DNA from: Clostridium sp. | GTDB taxonomy: Bacteria > Bacillota > Clostridia > Clostridiales > Clostridiaceae | NCBI RefSeq assembly: GCF_021372645.1 | Contig: NZ_JAJFUC010000044.1 | Span: 1 to 64,000, forward strand | DNA length: 64,000 bases | Direction: 5' to 3' | Shown here: piece by piece, positions 17,743-27,068 of the stretch | How the letters are laid out: the number at the start of each line of letters is the position of its first letter | Position numbering within the stretch: position 1 is the stretch's first letter | Translations under genes and position numbers: made by a program | Notes under the pieces: model-generated | Told to the model about the DNA's origin: nothing | The model's database searches: none | The model's input: only the letters and a program-made list of their open reading frames with translations

Positions 17743-18135
17743 ATGAAAATGAAGAAAATGATAATATTTGATCCTGTAATGTGTTGTTCAACAGGAGTTT
17801 GTGGACCATCTGTTGATAAGGAGTTATTAAGAGTTGCAACTGTTTTAAATACCTTAAAGAATAAGGGGATAGTAGTAGAAAGATATAATTTAACAAACAA
17901 TCCTCAAATATTTGTAACTAATGCTGTAATAAATAAAATTTTAAATACTAAAGGTGTTGAGGCTTTGCCTGTAACTATGGTAGATGGTGTTATCGTTAAA
18001 GAAGGCAGTTACCCTACAAATGAAGAGTTCTGCAGTTTATTAGAAATACCATCAGATACTTTAAAACTTACTATAAAGAAAGCGAATGTTAAGAAGCCTG
18101 CTAAAAGTTGTGGATGTAAAGGTGGATGTTGCTAG
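17743..18135 (+). CDS. arsD: ArsD arsenic metallochaperone
   Basis: ArsD delivers As(III) to ArsA. The 130-residue thioredoxin-fold protein keeps the key cysteines in FDPVMCCSTGVCGPSVD (equivalents of Cys12, Cys13 and Cys18) and has a Cys-rich C-terminal tail (SCGCKGGCC), seen in many ArsD proteins. Two adjacent in-frame ATG codons (17743 and 17749) are possible starts after AAAGGAG. It stands between arsR and arsA, as expected. Confidence 0.93.
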   Translation: MKMKKMIIFDPVMCCSTGVCGPSVDKELLRVATVLNTLKNKGIVVERYNLTNNPQIFVTNAVINKILNTKGVEALPVTMVDGVIVKEGSYPTNEEFCSLLEIPSDTLKLTIKKANVKKPAKSCGCKGGCC

Positions 18136-18151
18136 TAAGAGGAGGAAGAAC

Positions 18152-19899
18152 ATGTTTAAAGAATTTGATATAAAGAAATTAAATTTAACGAAGTATTTAT
18201 TTTTTACTGGAAAAGGTGGAGTTGGCAAAACTTCAACAGCTTGTGCTGTAGCAGTAAATCTAGCTGATCAAGGAAAAAAGATTATGCTTGTAAGTACTGA
18301 TCCAGCTTCCAATCTCCAAGACGTATTTAATACAGAACTAAATAACAAAGGTGTTCGTATAAAAGAAGTGCCAAACCTAGTTGTTGCAAACTTTGAACCA
18401 GAAGTAGCAGCAGCTGAATATAGGGAAAGTGTAATTGCCCCATATAGAGGTAAGTTGCCTCAATCAGTAATAGAAAATATGGAAGAACAATTATCAGGTT
18501 CTTGTACTGTAGAGATAGCGGCATTTAATGAATTTTCCGGAATGATAACTGATGAAAAAGCTTTTAATGAATATGACCATATAATTTTTGATACAGCGCC
18601 AACAGGTCATACATTAAGAATGTTACAATTGCCTTCAGCATGGAGCAACTTTATTAGTGAAAGTACTCATGGTGCCTCATGTTTAGGTCAACTTGCTGGA
18701 CTTGAAGATAAGAAGGAAATGTATAAAAAAGCAGTAGAAACTTTAGCCAATAAGGATAAAACTACTCTTGTGCTTGTATCTCGTCCTGAAAATTCTCCGT
18801 TAAAAGAAGCTGAAAGAGCTTCTAGAGAACTTCAAGAAATTGGAGTTAGAAATCATATATTAGTCATAAATGGAGTACTACAAAATTATGATGATGAACT
18901 TTCAACGGGTATTTATGAAAAGCAACAAAAAGCACTTCAAAATATGCCAGAAAAATTCAAGGATGTAGAAGCTTTTGAAATTCCTTTAAGACCATATAAT
19001 ATAACAGGACTTGAAAATGTAAGAGCTTTATTAAGAGAAGCACAAATTAAAGTTAGTAGTGATACTTTAAACATGAATTCAATACCAGAGTTAAAAAATG
19101 TCATAGAGGATATTTATAATAGTAATAAAAAGGTTATATTTACAATGGGTAAAGGTGGAGTTGGTAAAACAACTATAGCTGCGGCTATAGCTTTAGGGTT
19201 AGCTAAAAAAGGCAAGAAAATTCATCTAACAACTACTGATCCAGCGCGGCTCATTTAAAGTTTGTATTAGATGAGAGTTATGGAATTTCAATAAGTAATA
19301 TTGATGAAAAAGAAGAATTTGAAAAGTACAGGCAAGAAGTATTGGCTAAAGCAAAAGAAAATAATATGAGTGATGAAGATATTGAGTATATTGAAGAGGA
19401 TTTAAGGTCACCTTGTACTCAGGAAATAGCAGTATTTAGGGCTTTTGCTGAAATAGTTGAAAGGTCAGAAAATGAAATTGTAGTAATAGATACAGCACCA
19501 ACTGGCCATACGTTATTACTTTTAGAGTCAACAGAAAGTTACAATAAAGAAATTTCTAGATCAGAAGGAGATATACCAGAGTCAGTTATAAAGTTATTGC
19601 CTAAATTAAAAAATGAAAAAGAAACAGAAGTAATTATAGTAACTTTAGCAGAAACAACACCTGTATATGAAGCTATGAGACTTCAAAAGGATTTAGAAAG
19701 AGCAGAGATTCATAGTAAATGGTGGGTAATAAATTCTAGTCTTTATGCAACAAATACGACTAATGCTATTCTAAAAGCAAAGGCAAGTAATGAAATTCAA
19801 TGGATAAATAAAGTAAATGAAATTTCAAATGGAAACCTAGCAATAATAGATTGGAAAGAGGAAAACGTAAGCGGAAGTAATTTAAATAACTTAATTTAG
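18152..19899 (+). pseudogene. arsA: arsA, arsenite-efflux ATPase, interrupted by a 2-bp frameshift
   Basis: ArsA hydrolyses ATP to drive arsenite export. Two homologous halves are present: Walker A GKGGVGKTS near residue 20 with DTAPTGHT near 150, and a second GKGGVGKTT near residue 332 with another DTAPTGHT. At 19244-19249 the sequence GCGCGG should read GCGG for the frame to continue. The extra dinucleotide gives TTTDPARLI-stop at 19258, and the intact second-half frame runs on to 19899. Only one event separates it from a ~582-residue ArsA, so this is a recent mutation or a sequencing error. The start at 18152 follows GGAGGAAGAA. Confidence 0.9.
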
Positions 19900-19914
19900 A
19901 GGAGAGATGAAGGT

Positions 19915-20331
19915 ATGAAACCCAAAGTAGCATTTATATGTGTTCACAATTCTTGTAGGTCACAGATGGCAGAGGCACTAGGAAAGTTATATGGAATTGA
20001 TGTATTTGAAAGTTACTCAGCAGGAACAGAAACAAAACCTCAAATAAATCAAGACGCAGTAAGAATTATAAAAGATTTATACGATATTGATATGAATGAA
20101 ACACAAAAATCTAAACTTCTATCAGATATTCCAAGTGTGAATATTGTCATAACTATGGGGTGTAATGTAGAGTGTCCATTTTTACCTTGCAAATATAGAG
20201 AGGATTGGGGATTAGATGACCCAACAGGTAAAAATGATGAGGAATTTATAAAGACAGCCAAAATCATTGAAGACAAGATAAAGAGTTTGGCTAGAAGAAT
20301 CAATGATAATGAAATTAATTTATACAACTAA
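19915..20331 (+). CDS. arsC: Arsenate reductase, thioredoxin-linked LMW-PTPase type
   Basis: This enzyme reduces arsenate to arsenite so that Acr3 can export it. The 138-residue protein has the PTPase loop CVHNSCR (C9-x5-R15) at the N-terminus and the redox cysteine segment MGCNVECPFLPCKY near residues 80-92, which supplies the second and third catalytic cysteines. DWGLDDPTGK is the conserved Asp general-acid loop. GGAGAGATGAAGG precedes the ATG, 15 bp after arsA. Confidence 0.94.
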   Translation: MKPKVAFICVHNSCRSQMAEALGKLYGIDVFESYSAGTETKPQINQDAVRIIKDLYDIDMNETQKSKLLSDIPSVNIVITMGCNVECPFLPCKYREDWGLDDPTGKNDEEFIKTAKIIEDKIKSLARRINDNEINLYN

Positions 20332-20353
20332 AGTTTGAATAGGGGGAGTTAAA

Positions 20354-21415
20354 ATGAGCAAAAAATCATCTGGATTATCATTTTTGGATAGATATTTGAC
20401 GTTATGGATATTTGCAGCAATGGCACTAGGAATATTTTTAGGCTGGGGAATACCCTCATTATCAGCGGGACTCGCAAAATTATCTGTTGGAACAACGTCA
20501 ATACCAATAGCTATAGGTCTTATTATTATGATGTATCCACCACTTGCTAAAGTAAATTATAAGGAACTTGGAAAAGTATTTAAAAATCCCAAAGTTCTTG
20601 GATTATCATTAGTGCAGAACTGGTTTATTGGGCCAGTGTTAATGCTTATACTTGCTTTTGTGTTTTTAAAATCTGATTCAGAATTAATGACAGGACTTAT
20701 TTTGATTGGACTTGCTAGATGTATAGCTATGGTAATTCTTTGGAACAGTTTAGCAGATGGAGATAGCGAATATGCAGCAGCATTAGTAGCATTTAATTCT
20801 ATATTCCAAGTAGTATTTTATTCTGTGTTTGCATACATTTTCATTACAGTGTTACCACCTATATTTGGTCTTACAGGATATGAAGTTCATATTTCAATGG
20901 GAGAAGTAGCAACGTCTGTTGCAATTTATCTAGGGATTCCTTTCTTATTAGGAATGCTTACTAGATTAATATTAGAACCTATGAAGGGAACAGAATGGTA
21001 TGTAAAAAAATTTGTTCCTAAGATCAGTCCATTAGCGTTAATTGCTTTATTATTTACAATCGTAGTAATGTTCATGTTTAAGGGGAAATACATTGTAGAT
21101 TTACCTTTAGATGTTATTAAAGTAGCAATACCACTTGTAATATATTTTATAGTAATGTTTTCTGTATCATTCTATATAAGCTACAAGTCAGGTATAAACT
21201 ATCATCAAACTACTACCTTATCATTTACAGCCGCAAGTAATAATTTTGAATTAGCAATAGCTGTTGCAGTAGCAGTATTTGGAATTGAGTCAAAGGTAGC
21301 ATTTGCTGCAGTAATTGGGCCATTAATAGAAGTTCCAGTAATGATTGGACTAGTAAATGTAGCATTATATTGGGGAAGAAAATATTTTTCATATTCTAAA
21401 GAAGAAAAAGCATAA
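20354..21415 (+). CDS. acr3: Arsenite efflux transporter Acr3
   Basis: The 353-residue protein has about ten hydrophobic helices and belongs to the bile acid/arsenite/riboflavin transporter superfamily. [20 protein letters not shown] is the typical Acr3 start. The conserved cysteine needed for arsenite transport is in [13 protein letters not shown] (near residue 120), and [17 protein letters not shown] lies near 290. It is the membrane exporter of the operon, possibly energised by ArsA when ArsA is intact. It begins 22 bp after arsC behind AGGGGGAG. Confidence 0.95.
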   Translation: MSKKSSGLSFLDRYLTLWIFAAMALGIFLGWGIPSLSAGLAKLSVGTTSIPIAIGLIIMMYPPLAKVNYKELGKVFKNPKVLGLSLVQNWFIGPVLMLILAFVFLKSDSELMTGLILIGLARCIAMVILWNSLADGDSEYAAALVAFNSIFQVVFYSVFAYIFITVLPPIFGLTGYEVHISMGEVATSVAIYLGIPFLLGMLTRLILEPMKGTEWYVKKFVPKISPLALIALLFTIVVMFMFKGKYIVDLPLDVIKVAIPLVIYFIVMFSVSFYISYKSGINYHQTTTLSFTAASNNFELAIAVAVAVFGIESKVAFAAVIGPLIEVPVMIGLVNVALYWGRKYFSYSKEEKA

Positions 21416-21595
21416 AGAATAGATGTAGCAAATTTCACAAAAACAGGTTTAATAGGAATAGAGGCCATTGAAAAACTATTGTTTTTTAGTAGCTAATTTA
21501 AAACTATTAAATTTGATTGAGTCCATTATTGAGTCCGTAAGAATATAGATGCGTTAAAACTCCTTTCTTTACTATGTTTTGTGGTAACAGAGGAA
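21416..21595 (+). other. Right end of the ars island, gene-free
   Basis: About 180 bp separate acr3 from the tRNA-end repeat. There are no open frames of note. A direct GAGTCC repeat (TTGAGTCCATTATTGAGTCC, 21517-21536) lies near the junction and could be a recombination or regulator site. No clear terminator for the ars operon was found here. Confidence 0.4.
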
Positions 21596-21618
21596 TTCAA
21601 GTCCCGTTACCTGCACCA
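21596..21618 (+). repeat. attR: duplicated 3' end of tRNA-Leu
   Basis: A 23-bp exact copy of the tRNA-Leu 3' end, including CCA, without the rest of the tRNA. A hairpin terminator at 21622-21666 follows at once, which is what one expects after a tRNA gene, so this was probably the original tRNA terminator before the island was inserted. Confidence 0.75.
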
Positions 21619-21621
21619 GTT

Positions 21622-21666
21622 AAAAGAGCTTAGAATCCTTTGAATTATGGGATTCTAGGCTCTTTA
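21622..21666 (+). terminator. Original tRNA-Leu terminator, now displaced
   Basis: AAAGAGC and TAGAATCC pair with GGATTCTA and GCTCTTT across an AT-rich loop, followed by a short T-tract. It lies four bases after the attR copy of the tRNA end. Confidence 0.75.
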
Positions 21667-21820
21667 TGCTATAAGCTGATTTTCGCAATCAACATCAAAT
21701 AACCGTGAAAATATTAAAGAACAGAAAATAATTTAACTAGTACAACGTGTTAATTTGCTATATTATATAAATGTGTACAGATGTACGGACTTACAAACTT
21801 AATAAAAGGAGATTATTTTT

Positions 21821-22381
21821 ATGCAAGAATTAGAAACTAGAATTATAGATATTGATGTTCAAAATATAAGAAGTATTTTATTATCAAATGGTGCTAAGAA
21901 AGTTAAAATGGAAGATCAAATTAATGATATATATGACTTTGAAGATGGAAGACTTCTAGAAAAAAAAGGTTATGCCCGCATAAGAACTGTGAATGACATG
22001 CTTAATAATAAAGTTGTATATTTTATGACCACAAAGAAAATGTTATCTCAAGAAAGATTTAAAGTTATGGAAGAAAATGAAACAATAATAGAAGATAAAC
22101 AAATGGGTGAAGGAATATTTAAGTCTCTTGGCTTAATACTTAAAGAATCCAATAAAAAATATAGAGAAAGCTATAGATTGCATGATTGTTTAATTGAAAT
22201 AGATATAAATGATAAGAGTTTTTGTCCATTTCCTTATTTAGAAATAGAAACTACATCTGAAGAAAAACTGGAAAAAGTAGTTAAATTACTTGGCTACACA
22301 TTAGAAGACACAACATCTCAAACTATTTATGATATTTTATCTCAAAGAGGATTACTTAATAATAATCCTAAAGGTGTTTAA
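21821..22381 (+). CDS. CYTH-domain protein (class IV adenylate cyclase/thiamine-triphosphatase-like)
   Basis: The 186-residue protein has the CYTH tunnel-fold pattern: an N-terminal ELETRIID (ExExR variant of the ExExK motif), YARIRTVND, TTKKMLSQERFKVMEENE, and LIEIDIND...PYLEIETTSEE. Proteins of this superfamily hydrolyse or cyclise triphosphates with divalent metals. The exact substrate is unknown. The ATG follows AAAAGGAG. It is a single-gene unit immediately outside the ars island, followed by a terminator. Confidence 0.82.
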   Translation: MQELETRIIDIDVQNIRSILLSNGAKKVKMEDQINDIYDFEDGRLLEKKGYARIRTVNDMLNNKVVYFMTTKKMLSQERFKVMEENETIIEDKQMGEGIFKSLGLILKESNKKYRESYRLHDCLIEIDINDKSFCPFPYLEIETTSEEKLEKVVKLLGYTLEDTTSQTIYDILSQRGLLNNNPKGV

Positions 22382-22496
22382 TATGTCTTAGCTCACATTT
22401 TACAATATTAGAAGTTGAAATTTCCATATAAGGCTTGCTAAAATAAATAATAAGTCCATTTATATTCTATTGTTATTAGGTTAGGACATGAAATAA

Positions 22497-22542
22497 AATA
22501 ACAGATTTAGTATATAAAAATACTAGTCTGTTATTTTTTTAT
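22497..22542 (+). terminator. Terminator after the CYTH gene
   Basis: AATAACAGA..AGTAT pairs with ATACTAG.TCTGTTATT and is followed by seven T residues. The spacer to the next gene (22382-22764) otherwise holds only the repeat at 22599. Confidence 0.8.
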
Positions 22543-22598
22543 GTGCATTAATTAGTAATTATACATAGTTTTAAGTAGGTTTACATATATTAAATTAG

Positions 22599-22672
22599 TT
22601 ATCCGATAGCTAGCATCAGTAAAACTCCAACTTATATAAGTTAGACGAAATTGTTTCTCTAAGTTTCAGATT
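22599..22672. repeat. Dispersed repeat, copy 1
   Basis: The segment starts TTATCCGATAGCTAGCAT and ends in a CTAAGTTTCAG motif. The same two ends, enclosing a different and longer middle, occur at 29511-29618. The shared boundaries and variable interior suggest a family of small structured intergenic elements. No coding potential is seen. Confidence 0.55.
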
Positions 22673-22764
22673 GAGAAAAGCATTCTTATTAAGCAAAATC
22701 CATATGAAGCTAAGAATTACTTGATGTGAAATTAAAAATTACTTAAAATTTGAGGTGTTAATAT

Positions 22765-23268
22765 ATGAAAGGTAAATTAAAGAAAAAAAAGAGCGTTAGA
22801 ATTATTCCATTAATTGTATCTATAATGATTCCATTTCTTATTGGTGGAATTACATTATTAATTATTCCTAATATGAATTTAATATATGAATGTTTAGTTA
22901 AAGCAATGTTTTTTCCTCCAGTAATAGTGTTTCCAATTACTTGGACAATCCTTTATATACTTATGGGAATAGCTTCTTATAAGGTATATGTACTAAAATA
23001 TGATAATATTGATGTAAGCTCTGCTCTGTTTGTCTACGCTATACAATTATTGTTAAATTTTTTGTGGACAATTATATTCTTTGAGTTTAGGCTATATGGA
23101 TTAGCATTTTTAGAACTTGTCTTGCTAGTTTTATTTGTGATATTAACAATAAAAAGATTCTACAAAAAGGCTGGAAAAAAAGCAGCATTATTACTGCTTC
23201 CATATTTTATTTGGCTCATATATGCTGGAGTTTTAAACTTCTTTATTTGGATGCTAAATGAAATGTAA
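22765..23268 (+). CDS. tspO: TspO/MBR-family membrane protein
   Basis: This 167-residue protein has five hydrophobic segments. The family core is visible in MFFPPVIVFPITWTILYILMG, with the conserved PPxxVFPxxWT motif of TM2, and NFLWTIIFFEFRLYGLA further on. TspO proteins bind porphyrins and related hydrophobic ligands and act in stress or tetrapyrrole handling. The N-terminus has a Lys-rich extension (KGKLKKKKS). GAGGTG precedes the ATG. It is a monocistronic gene converging on the phosphatase gene. Confidence 0.88.
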   Translation: MKGKLKKKKSVRIIPLIVSIMIPFLIGGITLLIIPNMNLIYECLVKAMFFPPVIVFPITWTILYILMGIASYKVYVLKYDNIDVSSALFVYAIQLLLNFLWTIIFFEFRLYGLAFLELVLLVLFVILTIKRFYKKAGKKAALLLLPYFIWLIYAGVLNFFIWMLNEM

Positions 23269-23270
23269 CT

Positions 23271-23316
23271 ACAATGCACAATTGAGAAATTTATTCTATA
23301 ATTGTGCATTGTCAAT
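23271..23316. terminator. Hairpin between the convergent tspO and phosphatase genes
   Basis: ACAATGCACAATT pairs perfectly with AATTGTGCATTGT. The T-tract is weak on both sides. The TGCACAATTG core recurs in other spacers of the window (near 30970, 36435 and 59585), so it may be a dispersed palindromic repeat doing a terminator's job. Confidence 0.6.
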
Positions 23317-23319
23317 TAT

Positions 23320-24105
23320 CTAAAGAGCATATTCAAGTATAGCTCTTAAAACACCATGCTCTATATTACTTGCAGCTATGTATTTTCCATATTGTTTCAT
23401 ATCTTCTGGAGCATTTTCCATTACAAAACTGTATTCAGCTTGTTCAAGCATCTCTATATCATTATAATAGTCTCCAAGAACCATAGTTTCTTCTTTTGAA
23501 ATATTATCAGTATCCATTAAATTTTTTAAGGCAAGGCCTTTATTAACACATTTATTTGAAATATCAATCCAAATTTCACCAGAACCTACTATGTTTAATT
23601 TATCTGCGAATTTAGGTTTGAATATAGTATTCAAATTCTCGGAAGAATTTTCTAAGTTACAAATGGTAATTTTAACTATATCATCAGTAATCTTAGTTAA
23701 ATCATCTACAATTTCTAAATTTGTATAATATTTTTTTATTTCAATCAAATGCTCATCAGAACATTGCTCAACATAAGCTCGGTTTATTGAACATAAAATT
23801 ATTACATTTTCGTCTATTTCTTTTGAATACTTAATTACATCAGTAACAATATTAGTATCAATGGTGCTTTGATATATTATTTTATTATTATCAACAACTA
23901 AAGCTCCATTTTCACATATGTAAGACAAATATCTTCCTACAGGACCAAAGTTAGTTTGTAATGTGTAATAAGGTCTGCCACTAGCAACGACTAATTTGAT
24001 ATTTTTTGCTCTTAAACGATCTAAGATATCAGTAAAACCTTCTGGTAAATGTCCATTTTCATCTAATAAAGTTCCATCCATATCTGTTGCAATTAATTTA
24101 ATCAT
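23320..24105 (-). CDS. Cof-type HAD-superfamily phosphatase
   Basis: The 261-residue cytoplasmic phosphatase has HAD motif I ATDMDGTLLDENG at residues 6-18, motif II VVASGRPYY near 42, and motif IV MVLGDYYNDIEMLE near 212, with the type IIB cap (~80-190) between. These enzymes dephosphorylate sugar phosphates, FMN or other metabolites; the substrate is unknown. A GNKxxALKxL-type segment (CVNKGLALKNLM) precedes motif IV as usual. Confidence 0.92.
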   Translation of the reverse strand: MIKLIATDMDGTLLDENGHLPEGFTDILDRLRAKNIKLVVASGRPYYTLQTNFGPVGRYLSYICENGALVVDNNKIIYQSTIDTNIVTDVIKYSKEIDENVIILCSINRAYVEQCSDEHLIEIKKYYTNLEIVDDLTKITDDIVKITICNLENSSENLNTIFKPKFADKLNIVGSGEIWIDISNKCVNKGLALKNLMDTDNISKEETMVLGDYYNDIEMLEQAEYSFVMENAPEDMKQYGKYIAASNIEHGVLRAILEYAL

Positions 24106-24554
24106 ATATCTTTTGTACTATTCAAAGTAAGAGTAAATAATAGTAAATTTATACTATATTTAATATGAATAGTAACTCCTCCTTTTTATTTTTTTATTTG
24201 GTTATAAATGAATTTATTTTTAATAAAGTAAATGTAAAAATAAATTCCATATCATTATAACCTATTTAAAGGAAGTGAATCAAATTATCACTCAAATTAT
24301 TAAGGTTATTGTATGAGTTAAAGATGCTTTATTGAGATCATTAGGTGATATTTGTAAGGATACAAGTTACATAAATAGTTTTATAAGTAAATGATTTTAT
24401 GATTTTCAAGCAGTTTAATTGATAGGTGAAGTATGATAATATAGTTAATGAAGGAAAATATATTTAAGTTTATTAATTGTACTAGATGATTATATAGTTA
24501 ATATAAAATTGTAATATTAAAATTAAAAATTTTTAATGAAAAAAGGGTGATTTA
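24106..24554. other. Gene-free spacer with possible ORF remnant
   Basis: This 450-bp AT-rich stretch holds the promoter region of the minus-strand phosphatase gene and that of the PHP gene. On the + strand at about 24285-24393 two short in-frame pieces separated by a stop (ITQIIKVIV and VKDALLRSLGDICKDTSYIN) could be a decayed gene. Nothing else is recognised. Confidence 0.35.
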
Positions 24555-25286
24555 ATGAAATACGCATTAGATGTACATACTCACACTATAGCTAGTGGGC
24601 ATGCTTATTCAACTTTAATGGAAAATGCAAAGGCTGCTTCTGAAAAGGGCATAAAAGTACTTGGAACTACAGAACATGGAATTAGTATGCCGCATTCTCC
24701 ACATATTTGGTATTTTAATAATTATAAAGTTTTACCAAGGGAAATGTTTGGGGTTATTATGCTTTATGGAACAGAGGCAAATATAATTGACTATGATGGA
24801 AATTTAGATATGGATGATATTACATTAGATAACTTAGATATTGTAATTGGAAGTATACATGATGAAGTTTATAAAGTAGGTAATATTGAAGAAAATACAA
24901 GTGCTTTTATTAAGGTAATAAAAGGTGGGAAAGTTGATATTATAGGGCATCTTGGAAATCCAGGAGTTCCAGTTGATTTTGAAAAAATAATAAAATGTGC
25001 TATAGAAAATGATGTTTTAATAGAAATTAATAATAGTTCTTTTACAACATCTAGAGTAGGAAGCTTTAGTAACTGCACTAAAATAGCATCATTATGCAAA
25101 AAATATGGTGCTAAGCTAATAATAAATAGTGATGCGCATTTTTGCACGTTAATAGGAGAATTTACGCAAGCAGTTAATATGTTAGAATCCATAGATTTTC
25201 CAGAAGAACTTATAATTAATAAAGATCCAAATCAATTATTATTAAGATTAAAGGAAAAAGGTAAAATACAAGACTTGAATATCTAA
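24555..25286 (+). CDS. PHP-domain phosphatase (YcdX-like)
   Basis: The 243-residue protein is a PHP-family metal-dependent phosphoesterase. The metal ligands are visible in DVHTHTIASGHAYSTL (HxH, residues 5-20), TEHGISMPHSPH (~38-49), GTEANI, IGSIHDE (~98), IGHLGNPG (~130) and the C-terminal NSDAHFCTLIG (~192). The order and spacing match YcdX, a trinuclear zinc phosphatase. The natural substrate is not known. AAAAGGGTGA precedes the ATG. Confidence 0.92.
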   Translation: MKYALDVHTHTIASGHAYSTLMENAKAASEKGIKVLGTTEHGISMPHSPHIWYFNNYKVLPREMFGVIMLYGTEANIIDYDGNLDMDDITLDNLDIVIGSIHDEVYKVGNIEENTSAFIKVIKGGKVDIIGHLGNPGVPVDFEKIIKCAIENDVLIEINNSSFTTSRVGSFSNCTKIASLCKKYGAKLIINSDAHFCTLIGEFTQAVNMLESIDFPEELIINKDPNQLLLRLKEKGKIQDLNI

Positions 25287-25474
25287 TTATTTTTGCTCTC
25301 CTAATTTTTTTAAAAACTACAATTTTTGAGTTTAATTTATAAAAAAAAATATAGCATAATACAACAAATATGGAATAAACTTATATAAGTATTGAAAATT
25401 TTCAGAATATTTAGTATAATATCCTGATAATGGGTAATAATATCAAATGATTTACATGATATGGAGGGCTTAAA

Positions 25475-25882
25475 ATGATTGAAAGAAGTGTAGTATTAAT
25501 TAAACCAGATGGAGTAGAAAGAAATATAATAGGAAATATTTTAAGTTGTTATGAAGACAATGGATTGAAGATAGTAGAGTTAAAACTTATGAAAGCTACA
25601 ACAGAAATTGCAGAAAAGCATTACTGTCAACATAAAGGAAAAGATTTTTATGAAGAACTTATAACATATATAACAAGAAGTCCATTATGTGCAGTAATTT
25701 TACAAGGGGAAGATGCGGTAGCAAGAATAAGAAATATTAATGGGGCAACTAGCCCAACTGATGCTGAAGAAGGAACTATAAGACATAGGTATGCCAGAAG
25801 CAAAACAGAAAACTGTGTTCATGCATCGGATACTGTAGAAAGTGCAAAAGAAGAGATTCAAATATGGTTTCCAGAAGTATAA
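25475..25882 (+). CDS. ndk: Nucleoside-diphosphate kinase
   Basis: Ndk balances nucleoside triphosphate pools by transferring the gamma phosphate through a His intermediate. In this 135-residue protein the active-site motif RHRYARSKTENCVHASDTVE carries the phosphorylated His. SVVLIKPDGVERN at the N-terminus and the NGATSPTDAEEGTIR loop are conserved. GGAGGG precedes the ATG. Single-gene unit followed by a terminator. Confidence 0.96.
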   Translation: MIERSVVLIKPDGVERNIIGNILSCYEDNGLKIVELKLMKATTEIAEKHYCQHKGKDFYEELITYITRSPLCAVILQGEDAVARIRNINGATSPTDAEEGTIRHRYARSKTENCVHASDTVESAKEEIQIWFPEV

Positions 25883-25955
25883 AACTATATTTGTTCTAAT
25901 TGAAATTATACATTTAAATGATTAAATTGTTAATCTAAATATATAATGTTGTACT

Positions 25956-26005
25956 AAAAATGCTTGTTTTAAGAATAATTTTATTCTATAGAACAAGCAT
26001 TTTTT
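25956..26005 (+). terminator. Terminator after ndk
   Basis: AAAAATGCTTGTT pairs with AACAAGCATTTTT; the inner part (AGAATA with TATTCT) extends the stem. A T-run follows. Confidence 0.85.
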
Positions 26006-26158
26006 ATATATTTTATATTTGATTATGCCTTAGTTGAAGTTTCTCTATGAGCTTTTATCATTAATTGTAAACTGTACATTGCTAATTGCCATATATATGA
26101 TGAAAATAAAAAATATGATATAATAAAAATAAAATATGAATCTAGTGGGAGGTTATTA

Positions 26159-27019
26159 ATGAAATTTAAAAAGACTAGTATTATAGGAAGTATTACTTTA
26201 TTATTTCTTCTTATAATCATAGTTATAATACTGTATAATTTTATTGGGCCTGGTGCAGGAGATATTAAAGCATCTAAAAACTTCATAGCTAAACTATATT
26301 CAATTAATGCAATAAGCACTGAACAAAATTTAGATGTTATAAAATATGATAGAATTAAAATATTAAATAGTCAAACTGATCTAGTTCATAAAAGTATAGC
26401 AACTCAAAGTTTTGGTATAGATTTAGATAAAAATAATAATGTGATAGGTTTTGCTAAAAAAGAAAATCCAACCAATATAACTAAGCTTAATTTACAAGAT
26501 GCTAGAATTTTAGCAGAGAAATATTTAAAAAATATATATGATGGGGAAGTAGTTCTAAAGACAATTAATAGTAATGAGGACTTGAAGTATTTACCATATT
26601 ATTCATTTATATATACTAAACAGAAAGATGGATATCCATTTTATTTTGATGAAATAAAATTAAATATTGATAAAGAAAATGGTTTTTTGGATGGGTATTC
26701 GAATTCTACAATGCAAAGAGAATGCATGGAACCTGTAATAAACATTTCAGAGGAAGAAGCTAAAAAGATAGCCTTAGAATATTTTCAAAATCATAATAAA
26801 GAAGGTATCGTTGAAAATGAAACAAATTTAGTTTATGCAGATGATAAGATAGATAATGAAGCAAATAAAATATACCAAGTTTGCTATATTGTAAATATAG
26901 ACGGTAAAAATGATAAGAATGTAAATATTAACTGGAAAATTTTTGTAGGATCAGAAAATGGAAACATCCTAAACATATTAAAAGATGGAGCAGAAAAAGA
27001 AGCAATAATAAAAAGATAG
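26159..27019 (+). CDS. Membrane-anchored PepSY-domain protein (YpeB/YcdB-like)
   Basis: The 286-residue protein has an N-terminal transmembrane anchor (~9-30) and then an extracytoplasmic region. Two PepSY-like repeats are seen: KLNLQDARILAEKYLKNIYDGE with its partner strand segment, and INISEEEAKKIALEYFQNHNK followed by YQVCYIVNIDGK and WKIFVGSENGNILNI. This architecture occurs in YpeB and YcdB proteins, which interact with or inhibit germination or wall enzymes. The exact role is not known. GGAGG precedes the ATG. Confidence 0.75.
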   Translation: MKFKKTSIIGSITLLFLLIIIVIILYNFIGPGAGDIKASKNFIAKLYSINAISTEQNLDVIKYDRIKILNSQTDLVHKSIATQSFGIDLDKNNNVIGFAKKENPTNITKLNLQDARILAEKYLKNIYDGEVVLKTINSNEDLKYLPYYSFIYTKQKDGYPFYFDEIKLNIDKENGFLDGYSNSTMQRECMEPVINISEEEAKKIALEYFQNHNKEGIVENETNLVYADDKIDNEANKIYQVCYIVNIDGKNDKNVNINWKIFVGSENGNILNILKDGAEKEAIIKR

Positions 27020-27050
27020 GATAATCAGTTCAGATCATCCTATCTTTTTA
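27011..27050. terminator. Bidirectional terminator
   Basis: AAAAGATAGGATAATC (27011-27026) pairs with GATCATCCTATCTTTT (27033-27048), with A-tract left and T-tract right, between the converging PepSY gene and the PBP gene. Confidence 0.88.
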
Positions 27051-27068
27051 TCACTTTGTAGATGAAGT

